DNA of 64,000 nt from Blastobasis lacticolella (lineage: Eukaryota > Arthropoda > Insecta > Lepidoptera > Blastobasidae). The notes below the pieces were generated by a model. The model ran no database searches. It was not told the DNA's origin and was given only the letters and a program-made list of their open reading frames with translations. The position numbers were made by a program, and so were the translations under genes. Location of the stretch: positions 18,514,173 to 18,578,172 of the forward strand of contig LR990045.1 of NCBI GenBank assembly GCA_905147135.1, written 5' to 3'. Positions 10,493 to 24,123 of this stretch are shown here, one piece after another; the stretch's first letter is position 1; every line of letters begins with the position of its first letter.

Positions 10493-11057
10493 TTTATCTG
10501 TGAATGAAATCATATCACATCTGGAAGAAGAAGACGATGTTCTTGCCGCAGATATTTACATCACACCCCCTTGTGGCAATAAAAGTGATGAAGATAGTGG
10601 TGACGAAGAGGGCTGTGACATAAATAATTTGTCGAAAAACCAACTTCTAGCTGAAGCTGAATTCAGAGCCACTGTATCATCGCAGTATGCCTATGGCATC
10701 TTGTGGATGATTTCTCAAATAATCAATTAGCCGAAGCCTCAACGAGTAACCGAAACGAAAATGTATAAACATAATTTAAAGATATTATCATATTTATTAA
10801 TATCTGCACATATTGGTGATATATTTGGAATCCAACCGGTATGTCTAGTATGTAAAATTATATTTAAAAAATTATTTGACAACCACTCCATACTGGCGGT
10901 CGCTTTTACTAAGTTTATGGCTCTGGATACTGCGATTCCACCCCGTGGTAAGTACGAACAAAATGTTTGCCATCATGACATCGATCTATGGTTTGTTACT
11001 GCTTCACAACTTCACATCAACTTGAATATAATAACAAAAGGTATTAAAATTATATAG
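10493..11057 (+). pseudogene. piggyBac-like remnant, copy in unit 2 (frame variant)
   Basis: It differs from unit 1 by a small replacement near 10690: CCATAGATCTTG becomes CCTATGGCATCTTG, a net gain of two bases. This shifts the acidic-domain frame so that it ends early, at 10730. Unit 4 carries the same change. Confidence 0.6.
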
Positions 11058-12062
11058 AAAATAACGTCTCCATCGCCAAAGAGAAATAAATTAATAAAAT
11101 TAACAAAACCAAAAGGTATGTTAAGAAATACATATTTCGTAGACCATTTAAAATAATGGTCGCCTCCAAACAAACATAGTATCGTCTCTTTTTCAGAACA
11201 TAATATAATGAATTGCAATAACATAAGGAGATTACATTAAAATTTTAAATTAATGTTTCAACGACGAACAGTTGTTTGAAAAGGATTCGTAATAACCGTT
11301 AGTAAAAATATAACTATTCATCAGGGCAAGGCCCTACACACCGTCTAAAATCTCTTCTCCTTTTTTCGTGTCCTGAATACACCATCATATCGTTTTGAGA
11401 TTGGTATCGTATTAATGATCAAACACCTGACTGTAAAGCTGTGTATAGCGTTGGATAGTTACATTATGTTACATTACATATGTGTAACTTTCCACAATAC
11501 TGAAAGTTATAATTTTTGTTTTAATAACTATAGTCGTGGCCGTGTGGTGTCCGGCAGAATAAAATAAAATTAACCCCTTATATTAATGGGTGTCGTATAA
11601 GGCGACTGAAGTTTCCGAGTCAAAAGTTCTGGAGTCTTCATAGGTTTCAAAATGAGCAGCAGCGTTTTTAATTTCTATATATATAACCCTGTGATATTCA
11701 ACTCACATGCCATGCGCGGAGATTATGGCAATAACCTCCCATCTCGAGGCTATACGTCCACCAGTGGATGATGAATTATAGTCGTATTAAAATAATTCCG
11801 AATAAAGAACGACAAAGAAAGCGTGCAAATGTGGTAAATAAACATAGAAAGGTCAAAGTCCAGCGAGTGAAAAGGACAGCGTATAGAACAACTATAATAA
11901 CAATTAGTGCTTTCCTTATCACTCGCATTAGTCATCCAGGTACGCTAGCGCTCGTTAAATAAGCAGCGTTGCCGGTCTGGTTTACCAGTCGCTATTCGCC
12001 TTTGCTTACGAGTGCATCTAGTGATTGATTCGTTTCTTGTTTAGTAAAATACTTTTTTTAGA

Positions 12063-12176
12063 ATATCTGCAAATTTTGAATATTTGAGGAACGACCGCCT
12101 GCAGTCATACTTGTACGAATTTGGCAATGAGAACGCAATGATGCGTTATGAAAAATATATGGCGAGTTGTGAGCGG
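12063..12176 (+). pseudogene. Broken copy of the 122-aa gene: start codon lost, exon 2 deleted
   Basis: The exon 1 sequence is present with its donor, but the initiator reads ATA in place of ATG (12063-12065). The unit breaks off about 137 bases into intron 1, so no exon 2 follows. The next in-frame ATGs lie late in the exon. This copy cannot make the predicted protein. Confidence 0.8.
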
Positions 12177-12313
12177 GTAAGTTCTATTCTCTTTTATTTG
12201 TATTAATTCTCTTGGTTAAAAGTAAATTGTATTTTTTTAATCGCTAACTAGATATCATCAGAACAAAATTTGTTGCCATAATTATAACTTATGACATTCT
12301 TGGACATTTGACT

Positions 12314-12332
12314 TTTGAACTTTTTGGACTTT
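12314..12332. other. Deletion junction between unit 2 and unit 3 with short filler
   Basis: Left of the junction the sequence follows intron 1 (to CATTTGACT). Right of it, it follows phase about 2720 (TTTTGGACCCCC). Between lie roughly 12-16 bases made of GAACTTTTTGGACTTTT, which look like partial copies of the flanks. That is typical of end joining with templated filler. Confidence 0.75.
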
Positions 12333-13263
12333 TGGACCCCCATATAATTCCGTCGTCTGACGTTATCCGTGCTTTTGACCACATCTTGGCCTATGCAGAC
12401 GGGTACCGTACATATACTGTTGTAAGTCATCTACTCTGTATTTTCAAAGGGCAAGTGTAATAAGAATAGTCCTCTCAACCGCAGGCGTGATTCCTAAACA
12501 ACTGCATCAATCAATAAAGACTTCCACCTTACCAAATTTTACTACTCCAAAGGAATCCTCGCTAGTAACACAATATTATTATACATGACACACACTTACT
12601 TGGTTTTGGCCTGTGGGTGCCATTAAAGTTACCAGTACCAGTTCAGTACTGAGTGGAATAAATCCTTGAAATAAATAACATTATATAATAATTGTGTTCA
12701 GGGCTTGTGACGAAATTCCTCTATGAGCACACAATAATACCACAATACTTGTAAAATTGAAAGCCAGGTAAGTAGTTAAATGGTAGGTGTAGATAACGAC
12801 AGGTATAAAACCGGAGGAATACATAATATTCTCACGAAACGAGCATTGTTCGGGGGTAAGGAAAATTATCGGGATAGATAGCGTTAGGTAAGAAAGTTTT
12901 TAGAAAGCTATAAATACAGAGTCACTTTATTAGAATTGGGAATTTGTTTAATGATCTCGAATTACTCCTACTTTGGGTGTTACTTTCGCATGGATATTGC
13001 TTTTGAAAAATCGTAAAAACAATTCAGATTTAAAAAAAGTTTTGTTATACGTGTTTTAGTTAATTAGATGCCAGCTAAACAAATATCATACGCAAAATGC
13101 CACTAACGGCGCTGAGCAATGGACCTCCTTACTGTCGACACAATATATTTTGACCAACTACCGATGGTGCATTTGCAGGAGCCGATTAAACTATTATAGC
13201 TATATTAATATATCTATAAATTTTATACAGGGTGTAAAATTATTATTTATTATTTCATATTCA

Positions 13264-13674
13264 ATATAAAATACTAGCAGTTTATGCAACTCTAATATAA
13301 AAGGGGGTATTTAAACAGGAGTGTATGTTTATACGAGTCATAGTCGATTTTGATAATAGTTTGGCATGAGTGTTTTAATACCTCATTATGTGCAGTTGCA
13401 TACACTTTTTTATTTAAACTCATATATTTATAATTAAATTTCATACCTATAATTTTCCCAACTTCGCTGGAAGTTTATTACTTTAACATTTACCTAGTCA
13501 TTTGCTTCAAACAAGAAAACACATTCACAAACACAAATTAAAACAATTAGAAAAATATTCTTTTTCGCAGGAAAATAATTCCATACACATACAATCACAA
13601 ATATAAATAGGAAAGCTTGAATTTTAAATTTGATAATGCCATAGTTACATTTCGCGTGCTCGGGAGCTTGACAA
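13264..13674. repeat. 411-bp segment present only in units 3 and 4, with inverted-repeat structure
   Basis: Other units read straight from TATTCA to TAAAAGTG here. The segment holds inverted pairs: TATGCAACT (about 13283) with AGTTGCATA (about 13394), and TTTAAACAGGAGTGTATG (about 13310) with CATACACTTTTTTATTTAAA (about 13399). A large stem of roughly 120 bases is therefore possible. A minus-strand 64-codon frame at 13494-13688 is probably chance. It could be a MITE-like insertion or ancestral DNA deleted from the other units. I see no clear target-site duplication. Confidence 0.6.
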
Positions 13675-14146
13675 TAAAAGTGTTGCAAAATGATTAAAAA
13701 GATATCTAACCTAACCTAACCTAACCAGGTACCTGCGTACCTTCCTGCTGCAAACTATTTAAAGTCACTCACTTACCTTCTTATCTATTGTGATTTCTCA
13801 TCTTCGTATCTATCTTAAGAATTGTACATTCGGTTGAGCGCCAGCGAATTTATAACAATAGAAAAGCTTTTGTTGTTTTTTCTTAAGGAAACACTTGGCT
13901 CAACGTATTGACAGTGAAACTTTACTTCAATAGAACTAGTTTCTTTGGTATTTTGTGGTCTTTTAGAAATCCCTTTATCTACTTATAATAAAAAAAATTA
14001 ACTGAATATTTGGTTGTGTTAATTCTGTCCCATATCTGATTCAAATAGAATTAAGATCATAAACCAATAAACTATTTATTAAATACACGTTCTGTTACGC
14101 TCTGTTTACCTTGCTATGACGATTTATTATGATTACTTTGTTACAG

Positions 14147-14709
14147 TTTATCTGTGAATGAAATCATATCACATCTGGAAGAAGAAGACGATGTTCTTGC
14201 CGCAGATATTTACATCACACCCCCTTGTGGCAATAAAAGTGATGAAGATAGTGGTGACGAAGAGGGCTGTGACATAAATAATTTGTCGAAAAACCAACTT
14301 CTAGCTGAAGCTGAATTCAGAGCCACTGTATCATCGCAGTATGCCATAGATCTTGTGGATGATTTCTCAAATAATCAATTAGCCGAAGCCTCAACGAGTA
14401 ACCGAAACGAAAATGTATAAACATAATTTAAAGATATTATCATATTTATTAATATCTGCACATATTGGTGATATATTTGGAATCCAACCGGTATGTCTAG
14501 TATGTAAAATTATATTTAAAAAATTATTTGACAACCACTCCATACTGGCGGTCGCTTTTACTAAGTTTATGGCTCTGGATACTGCGATTCCACCCCGTGG
14601 TAAGTACGAACAAAATGTTTGCCATCATGACATCGATCTATGGTTTGTTACTGCTTCACAACTTCACATCAACTTGAATATAATAACAAAAGGTATTAAA
14701 ATTATATAG
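14147..14709 (+). pseudogene. piggyBac-like remnant, copy in unit 3
   Basis: It carries the unit-1 form of the acidic-region frame (ending at 14420) followed by the same decayed second frame. No differences of note. Confidence 0.6.
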
Positions 14710-15714
14710 AAAATAACGTCTCCATCGCCAAAGAGAAATAAATTAATAAAATTAACAAAACCAAAAGGTATGTTAAGAAATACATATTTCGTAGACCATT
14801 TAAAATAATGGTCGCCTCCAAACAAACATAGTATCGTCTCTTTTTCAGAACATAATATAATGAATTGCAATAACATAAGGAGATTACATTAAAATTTTAA
14901 ATTAATGTTTCAACGACGAACAGTTGTTTGAAAAGGATTCGTAATAACCGTTAGTAAAAATATAACTATTCATCAGGGCAAGGCCCTACACACCGTCTAA
15001 AATCTCTTCTCCTTTTTTCGTGTCCTGAATACACCATCATATCGTTTTGAGATTGGTATCGTATTAATGATCAAACACCTGACTGTAAAGCTGTGTATAG
15101 CGTTGGATAGTTACATTATGTTACATTACATATGTGTAACTTTCCACAATACTGAAAGTTATAATTTTTGTTTTAATAACTATAGTCGTGGCCGTTTGGT
15201 GTCCGGCAGAATAAAATAAAATTAACCCCTTATATTAATGGGTGTCGTATAAGGCGACTGAAGTTTCCGAGTCAAAAGTTCTGGAGTCTTCATAGGTTTC
15301 AAAATGAGCAGCAGCGTTTTTAATTTCTATATATATAACCCTGTGATATTCAACTCACATGCCATGCGCGGAGATTATGGCAATAACCTCCCATCTCGAG
15401 GCTATACGTCCACCAGTGGATGATGAATTATAGTCGTATTAAAATAATTCCGAATAAAGAACGACAAAGAAAGCGTGCAAATGTGGTAAATAAACATAGA
15501 AAGGTCAAAGTCCAGCGAGTGAAAAGGACAGCGTATAGAACAACTATAATAACAATTAGTGCTTTCCTTATCACTCGCATTAGTCATCCAGGTACGCTAG
15601 CGCTCGTTAAATAAGCAGCGTTGCCGGTCTGGTTTACCAGTCGCTATTCGCCTTTGCTTACGAGTGCATCTAGTGATTGATTCGTTTCTTGTTTAGTAAA
15701 ATACTTTTTTTAGA

Positions 15715-16429
15715 ATGTCTGCAAATTTTGAATATTTGAGGAACGACCGCCTGCAGTCATACTTGTACGAATTTGGCAATGAGAACGCAATGATGCGTTA
15801 TGAAAAATATATGGCGAGTTGTGAGCGGGTAAGTTCTATTCTCTTTTATTTGTATTAATTCTCTTGGTTAAAAGTAAATTGTATTTTTTTAATCGCTAAC
15901 TAGATATCATCAGAACAAAATTTGTTGCCATAATTATAACTTATGACATTCTTGGACATTTGACTATGGCGATTTACATGATAAACATTCATCATTGTCG
16001 GTTACCCTAACACTGCTTTTTTTATGTTGTGCATATTTTTCATTTTGAATGTATTTTAATCTTCATAATGTGATATAAATATGTACAAAATAACTAGCAA
16101 TAAAAGTGCTGTTGTCTTTCTAGATTTAGATTCATTTTGACTTGTCGATTTATCGTTCCTGTAATTGTCGTCAGGTGGAGACATGGTTTAGCCGCTACGA
16201 AAAGGTTCCAGCTGATCCGCCGCCATGTGGGAATTATCATTTAGTAGCTAAACCCCACCCGTACGAGGCTACAGTGAACATAAGACCATCGGATCCGTAC
16301 TTTTGTGTGCCAGTCTTGGTACGCAAACACAACGGATCAAAAACACCTGCTTCCGCTGAACCAGATCCGGATCCAAAGTTCTGCGTGCCAATTTTAGGAC
16401 CCAGAACTTTTAGCGTTGAATTTCACTGA
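15715..16429 (+). CDS. 122-aa gene, copy in unit 3
   Basis: Exon 1 is 15715-15828 and exon 2 is 16175-16429. All splice sites match copy 1. One amino-acid change is visible: asparagine to histidine (AAC to CAC) in the KNNGSK stretch between the two FCVP blocks. Confidence 0.55.
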
Positions 16430-19400
16430 TGATATGTAAGTATATTCTTACTACAATTTTTCATTTGTTTGTTGATTTTAAAATGTTTGTGTATATTAAA
16501 CATTAATTATATTTTGGAATATAGTACAAAAAACACTATGTAGATATAAATGCGTAGTAACTATTTATTGTTTATTAAATAATTTATTTTTTAATACAAG
16601 ACATAAAATCAGTAATGTTAAATATATTTTTGATTCTGTTGTAAAATTCTAATTTGGAGATTATTGCATTGACTTTTATATTTTTATTTTTATCTACAGG
16701 TGAAAATATGGCTGATATGGCAGGCACTGTTGACCATGGCCATGACTTAGTGATGACGACACAGCCACACCCTGTGCACAGAGTCCCTGGTTTCAGGGCA
16801 TATGTGCCATAATGGCACAAAAACATCTCCATGATCGTCGAAACCAAGCAGCGGGCGTAAAGACCTCGAGGAATTCTTATCACCATCACCGCCACCATCA
16901 CAGTTCCAAGTATTATCTTCCGCTATTTCAAATACTAGGCCCTATATTATTGAAGTCTCTAGTTCCTTTTATAACATATCCTTTTAAAACAATTTAAAAT
17001 TCTATTTCTTTCTATATATTGCCCTACTAGTATTTCCCTAGAACATTCTATAACGAGCAGTGTAGTATTATTATTTAGTGTTAGTAGTAATATTTCAGCG
17101 ATATTTTTGTAAAGCTTTGTTTTTTCTTAATATTTTGATAGTTACTGTGTTAAGTCTTAATATTTTTGTAATAAGACTATTAATAAATTTGTATCCTAAT
17201 TTTTTAATTTTCACTTATTTAAATTTATTATACATACATATCCAAGCGTGGGTGCCAGGGAGTTTTTTGACACACATGATACTATAAGTGTCAAACTCCT
17301 ACTCGACTCCTACCTAACCAGGTATATGAGCCTCTTTGATACCTCTATATTTTGTGGCATTTGCCTTATTAGCCATGGAACATTACAGGAAAATTTCTTA
17401 GAACAGAGAATAATCGAGTATATTTTTCTTACACTATTAACAAATACTTTGTTGTTAGTTGTAGAATAGACTTCAAATCAATTCATATTCCTAACAAAGC
17501 ACACGACAACATAATAATCTTTAGCTAGCGCTTTTTGTCACGAACAGTTAAACAGAAGTGTGTGAAAGTGTGGAAATTAGGACAGATGTCAGAATGAGGT
17601 GAACAGTAGGTACTAAATATATTTACATACAGTCAAAAACTATTTAAAGTCCCGTCTTGCTACCATCGTCTACCAATAGGAAGAGATAGTTCATCTCAAC
17701 ATTAACGTATGATGACGGAGTTGGATTTGGGTTGGTAAGAGTATGTGACGGTTTATCTCAATAGTCATCTAAGGGACAATATAAAGGAGAAAAGAACACT
17801 TATTATGACATAACTTTAATAGTTAGACATATACTGTCACGACACTTTTTGTAGATAATTATGTGTTCTGCAAAGTCGTAGTACATTATTTTGTTCTATC
17901 ATCAATAGTTTTCGCAGCACACGCGATGTAAGGAATTGTTTGGGTATTTTTTTACACTTTGGGTTACATTATTGGAGTTTTATTAATGATCTGTAAATGT
18001 TTAGAAAATATTATATAGCCTATGTCACCCGGGGATAGTGTAGCTTCCCAACGGTGACAGAATTTTTGAAGCCTATTCAATACAAACAAACAAACAAACA
18101 AACAAAAAATCAAACATTTCCTCTTTATAATATTAGTATAGATTGGTATTTTTTTCTAAAAATATTCTGGTTAACCAAAACCCATGATTACACACAATAA
18201 GAATTTAAAGTTACAAATATATTCAATGATTATTGCACAACGATATCATCGCTAACATTGTCAATGTCGTGGTACAGGGCATAAGGTAATATCAGCCGAC
18301 TCAACTCATACAAAAACCGAATAAGTACGACTTAGCATGAACTAGATCGAGTTGAGCGAAACAATAGTTTAGTTTGCATTACATTGAATTTACGATTAAG
18401 ATTGTTAGAAAAAAAAAAGTTAATTTTTCATTTTAATTAGTTGAGACCATAATAATTCAATTACTGGTGACCAAAAAAGCCTCCATTTTTAATATTTGCC
18501 CCGGTCCTAGGATAAACACTGTATAATTACGTAATATAGCCCTCATTTGAAATATTTTTTTTTTTTATAATCCGATGTTACAGATTACAGACCCAGCAAT
18601 TGTATAGCAATTCGTTAAAATTAATTTCTTATCAATAACAATTAGATTCCAATCATTAGTTAAATGCCACAAAAAGTAGAAAGATATATGTAGGTAAGTA
18701 TACTAAACAATTTAAATGAACAGGACAATTTAATTAATGTAATTTTAATATCGTCAGAACCAAGATAACAACGGCGGTAATGGTAATTAGGCGGTATTCT
18801 GCAGGAAATTTTTAAAATATTTATAAGGTTTTTATTTCATTGAAATTCAGAATATATCAAATTTACAAATATTTATGATCCATTAAATACTTCTATTAAT
18901 AATTTTCAAAAACCTCTCGGCAAGCTATGGCTGCTACTTTTAGCCGCCGCACTATTGCTATGTTCGAAAAATATTTAGAATTCTATAAAGAATTTGACAT
19001 AAATAGGGGATAGTTCTTAGATAAATATTATGCTGTTAATTCGACAAAGGGTGTTGCAATAACATTGTCAAATGTCGCTGACATATAGAAAGCCAAGGAT
19101 CCGTCCCTTCAACTTAATCGACTTTTTGGACCCCCATATAATTCCGTCGTCTGACGTTATCCGTGCTTTTGACCACATCTTGGCCTATGCAGACGGGTAC
19201 CGTACATATACTGTTGTAAGTCATCTACTCTGTATTTTCAAAGGGCAAGTGTAATAAGAATAGTCCTCTCAACCGCAGGCGTGATTCCTAAACAACTGCA
19301 TCAATCAATAAAGACTTCCACCTTACCAAATTTTACTACTCCAAAGGAATCCTCGCTAGTAACACAATATTATTATACATGACACACACTTACTTGGTTT

Positions 19401-20412
19401 TGGCCTGTGGGTGCCATTAAAGTTACCAGTACCAGTTCAGTACTGAGTGGAATAAATCCTTGAAATAAATAACATTATATAATAATTGTGTTCAGGGCTT
19501 GTGACGAAATTCCTCTACGAGCACACAATAATACCACAATACTTGTAAAATTGAAAGCCAGGTAAGTAGTTAAAGGGTAGGTGTAGATAACGACAGGTAT
19601 AAAACCGGAGGAATACATAATATTCTCACGAAACGAGCATTGTTCGGGGGTAAGGAAAATTATCGGGATAGATAGCGTTAGGTAAGAAAGTTTTTAGAAA
19701 GCTATAAATACAGAGTCACTTTATTAGAATTGGGAATTTGTTTAATGATCTCGAATTACTCCTACTTTAGGTGTTACTTTCGCATGGATATTGCTTTTGA
19801 AAAATCGTAAAAACAATTCAGATTTTAAAAAAGTTTTGTTATACGTGTTTTAGTTAATTAGATGCCAGCTAAACAAATATCATACGCAAAATGCCACTAA
19901 CGGCGCTGAGCAATGGACCTTCTTACTGTCGACACAATATATTTTGACCAACTACCGATGGTGCATTTGCAGGAGCCGATTAAACTATTATAGCTATATT
20001 AATATATCTATAAATTTTATACAGGGTGTAAAATTATTATTTATTATTTCATATTCAATATAAAATACTAGCAGTTTATGCAACTCTAATATAAAAGGGG
20101 GTATTTAAACAGGAGTGTATGTTTATACGAGTCATAGTCGATTTTGATAATAGTTTGGCATGAGTGTTTTAATACCTCATTATGTGCAGTTGCATACACT
20201 TTTTTATCTAAACTCATATTTTTATGTTAAAATTTCATACCTATAATTTTCCCAACTTCGCTGGAAGTTTATTACTTTAACATTTACCTAGTCATTTGCT
20301 TCAAACAAGAAAACACATTCACAAACACAAATTAAAACAATTAGAAAAATATTCTTTTTCGCAGGAAAATAATTCCATACACATACAATCACAAATATAA
20401 ATAGGAAAGCTT

Positions 20413-21882
20413 AAAATTTTTAAATACTCTCAAAGTTTTATCAGGGTCGGGATGGGGGGTTCATCCTAAACATTTGAGGAGGATATATATGTCAATTATT
20501 CGCAGTCGTCTAGACTATGGGAGTTTTTTGTATGCTGATTTATGTGACTCGCACTTGAAAAAGTTAACATCTATTCAAAATATAGCTATGAGAGTCGTAG
20601 GAGGCTTTATAAAAACAACCCCTATACATGTCATGGAAAGTGAACTTTCTATTCCGCCACTACACATTCGTAGAAATTACCTAGGCTGTAAATTTTATTT
20701 TAAAAACAAGTCAATTCATCCTAATCAATTAATCAAATCGATCCAAGTTTTGGCCAACCATTGCGATAATAATAATAATAATTGGAAAAGAAAAAACAAA
20801 CCCATATTAGTAATTATTCATAATAACTTCCGTGACATACCTATGCACACCAATACAATTTTAGAAATATTCTCTTTGGATGTGTGGGTGAACTCAATTA
20901 ATATGGCTGATATTACCAGAAATAGCATCAGTTTGATTGAAAAACCCAAACGCTTATACAACACTAGTTTTTTGGTTTGGGCAGTAGACAATATCTGTAA
21001 ATTACAATACGAGTCCTTTCATATAGTTTTTACGGATGGCTCTAAGGATTCCAAGGGGTCTGGAGCAGCGATATATGATCCACAATTTAATATTCATGTA
21101 AAATTCCAAATTACCTTTACTTTGTCTATAATGCACATTGAACTGATAGCCATAGCTGAAGCTTTATCATACATTCTGTCTGTTTCAGTATATGGTAATA
21201 AGTTTGTAATACTTACGGATTCTAAGAGTGCTTTGCAACATTTGGCTCGGTCTACCTCGAATGTTCGATGTGTCCCGATAGCCTATCTTATTCTTAATCT
21301 TATATTAGAGTTACACAAACAATCAAAAACTATTTACTTGCAGTGGATCCCTGCTCATTGTGGAATACTAGGTAATGAGAGAGTTGACAACTTTGCTAAG
21401 GAAGCTGTTACGGATGGCATTCCTATATCCTGTCTACCATTTTATACAGAGTGTTTACACCTCCCAAAAAGCACTGCTATGAATTGTGGAAAACACATTT
21501 TGATAAAAGGTCTACTGATGTAGGAATCTGGTATAAGACTATTCAACCTGAACCATTGAATTCCCCTTGGATTGACAACTGCTTGACTAGAAAGGATTTA
21601 GTAATAGCTTTAAGATGTCGTGCTGGGCACATTCCACTTAATAAATTTTCATTTTTGATGGGAAAATCGGAAACACCTAACTGCGCTGAATGTAATGTGA
21701 CCGAAGACGTGTATCACATATTAATGGAATGTGTACGCAATGAATCGTTTAGAATTAATATACATAACTATTGTGATAAATTTAAAGAAGTTGGTGTATG
21801 TAACTGTGTTCTAGCATCCCCTTTATCAAGGGCTGCTAAAGCACTTTATAAATTAGTTAGGTTGGGTTTGGAACGGAGATAA
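20413..21882 (+). pseudogene. 3' part of LINE ORF2 (end of RT, RNase H, C-terminal region), frameshifted
   Basis: The frame is open from the truncation point. It begins in the post-RT region (IIRSRLDYGSFLYAD) and includes a complete RNase H with FTDGSK, an HIELIAIAEAL glutamate, LTDSKSAL and WIPAHCGILGNERVD. The reading frame shifts by one step around 21451-21523 (the first frame ends at 21523, the second is open to 21882). The second part has CAECNVTEDVYHILMEC, the Cys-His motif often found at the end of such ORF2 proteins. Endonuclease and most of the RT are absent, so the copy is dead. Confidence 0.85.
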
Positions 21883-22011
21883 TTCCTATAAGGAGTCTAG
21901 GTTTGAAACCTAGCTCATTTTTGTTTAATTTAATAATATTGGAAGCTGTACAGAGCGGCATAGTCGCAAATTGTGACCAAGCTCTTAAAAATAAAGATTA
22001 AAAAAAAAAAA
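20413..22011 (+). mobile_element. 5'-truncated non-LTR retrotransposon with RNase H domain and poly(A) tail
   Basis: It begins abruptly inside a coding frame and ends with an AATAAA-type signal (about 21991) and about 17 A residues. It is flanked by the duplication AAATAGGAAAGCTT (20399-20412 and 22012-22025). The empty site is seen in unit 3 near 13603. RNase H in ORF2 points to the I/R1/LOA-like group of LINEs; I cannot fix the clade. The truncation and the intact tail fit target-primed reverse transcription. Confidence 0.9.
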
Positions 22012-22553
22012 AAATAGGAAAGCTTGAATTTTAAATTTGCTAATGCCATAGTTACATTTCGCGTGCTCGGGAGCTTGACAATAAAAGTGTTGCAAAATGA
22101 TTAAAAAGATATCTAACCTAACCTAACCTAACCAGGTACCTGCGTACCTTCCTGCTGCAAACTAGTTAAAGTCACTCACTTACCTTCTTATCTATTGTGA
22201 TTTCTCATCTTCGTATCTATCTTAAGAATTGTACATTCGGTTGAGCGCCAGCGAATTTATAACAATAGAAAAGCTTTTGTTGTTTTTTCTTAAGGAAACA
22301 CTTGGCTCAACGTATTGACAGTGAAACTTTACTTCAATAGAACTAGTTTCTTTGGTATTTTGTGGTCTTTTAGAAATCCCTTTATCTACTTATAATAAAA
22401 AAAATTAACTGAATATTTGGTTGTGTTAATTCTGTCCCATATCTGATTCAAATAGAATTAAGATCATAAACCAATAAACTATTTATTAAATACACATTCT
22501 GTTACGCTCTGCTTACCTTGCTATGACGATTTATTATGATTACTTTGTTACAG

Positions 22554-23118
22554 TTTATCTGTGAATGAAATCATATCACATCTGGAAGAAGAAGACGATG
22601 TTCTTGCCGCAGATATTTACATCACACCCCCTTGTGGCAATAAAAGTGATGAAGATAGTGGTGACGAAGAGGGCTGTGACATTAATAATTTGTCGAAAAA
22701 CCAACTTCTAGCTGAAGCTGAATTCAGAGCCACTGTATCATCGCAGTATGCCTATGGCATCTTGTGGATGATTTCTCAAATAATCAATTAGCCGAAGCCT
22801 CAACGAGTAACCGAAACGAAAATGTATAAACATAATTTAAAGATATTATCATATTTATTAATATCTGCAAATATTGGTGATATATTTTGTATCCAACCGG
22901 TATGTCTAGTATGTAAAATTATATTTAAAAAATTATTTGACAACCACTCCATACTGGCGGTCGCTTTTACTAAGTTTATGGCTCTGGATACTGCGATTCC
23001 ACCCCGTGGTAAGTACGAACAAAATGTTTGCCATCATGACATCGATCTATGGTTTGTTACTGCTTCACAACTTCACATCAACTTGAATATAATAACAAAA
23101 GGTATTAAAATTATATAG
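22554..23118 (+). pseudogene. piggyBac-like remnant, copy in unit 4 (frame variant)
   Basis: It has the same two-base-longer variant as unit 2 (ending at 22791), plus private changes in the second frame near 22870-22890 (AATATTGGTGATATATTTTGT). Confidence 0.6.
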
Positions 23119-24123
23119 AAAATAACGTCTCCATCGCCAAAGAGAAATAAATTAATAAAATTAACAAAACCAAAAGGTATGTTAAGAAATACATATTTCG
23201 TAGACCATTTAAAATAATGGTCGCCTCCAAACAAACATAGTATCGTCTCTTTTTCAGAACATAATATAATGAATTGCAATAACATAAGGAGATTACATTA
23301 AAATTTTAAATTAATGTTTCAACGACGAACAGTTGTTTGAAAAGGATTCGTAATAACCGTTAGTAAAAATATAACTATTCATCAGGGCAAGGCCCTACAC
23401 ACCGTCTAAAATCTCTTCTCCTTTTTTCGTGTCCTGAATACACCATCATATCGTTTTGAGATTGGTATCGTATTAATGATCAAACACCTGACTGTAAAGC
23501 TGTGTATAGCGTTGGATAGTTACATTATGTTACATTACATATGTGTAACTTTCCACAATACTGAAAGTTATAATTTTTGTTTTAATAACTATAGTCGTGG
23601 CCGTGTGGTGTCCGGCAGAATAAAATAAAATTAACCCCTTATATTAATGGGTGTCGTATAAGGCGACTGAAGTTTCCGAGTCAAAAGTTCTGGAGTCTTC
23701 ATAGGTTTCAAAATGAGCAGCAGCGTTTTTAATTTCTATATATATAACCCTGTGATATTCAACTCACATGCCATGCGCGGAGATTATGGCAATAACCTCC
23801 CATCTCGAGGCTATACGTCCACCAGTGGATGATGAATTATAGTCGTATTAAAATAATTCCGAATAAAGAACGACAAAGAAAGCGTGCAAATGTGGTAAAT
23901 AAACATAGAAAGGTCAAAGTCCAGCGAGTGAAAAGGACAGCGTATAGAACAACTATAATAACAATTAGTGCTTTCCTTATCACTCGCATTAGTCATCCAG
24001 GTACGCTAGCGCTCGTTAAATAAGCAGCGTTGCCGGTCTGGTTTACCAGTCGCTATTCGCCTTTGCTTACGAGTGCATCTAGTGATTGATTCGTTTCTTG
24101 TTTAGTAAAATACTTTTTTTAGA

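Larger units (their letters stand above)
6367..12313 (+). repeat. Tandem unit 2, 3' end deleted and fused to unit 3
   Basis: It follows unit 1 up to phase about 5947, within intron 1 of the small gene, then jumps to phase about 2720. About 3.13 kb is missing across the junction. It shares several variants with unit 7 (a GTCGCGACAC form near 7816, AAAAGAAGATAG near 8637) and with unit 4 (the piggyBac-frame indel near 10690). Gene-poor stretches are as in unit 1. Confidence 0.95.
12314..16388 (+). repeat. Tandem unit 3, 5' end deleted
   Basis: It resumes at phase about 2720 and runs to the unit end. It contains the 411-bp extra segment (13264-13674). It lacks the 3'-UTR exon, the interspersed-repeat fragment and the 28-codon frame of a full unit. 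Confidence 0.95.
20058..22081. repeat. 411-bp segment of unit 4, split by the LINE
   Basis: Same segment as in unit 3. The LINE and its target-site duplication account for the extra 1,613 bases. Because the LINE sits inside a segment shared with unit 3, the segment is older than the LINE. Confidence 0.7.
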
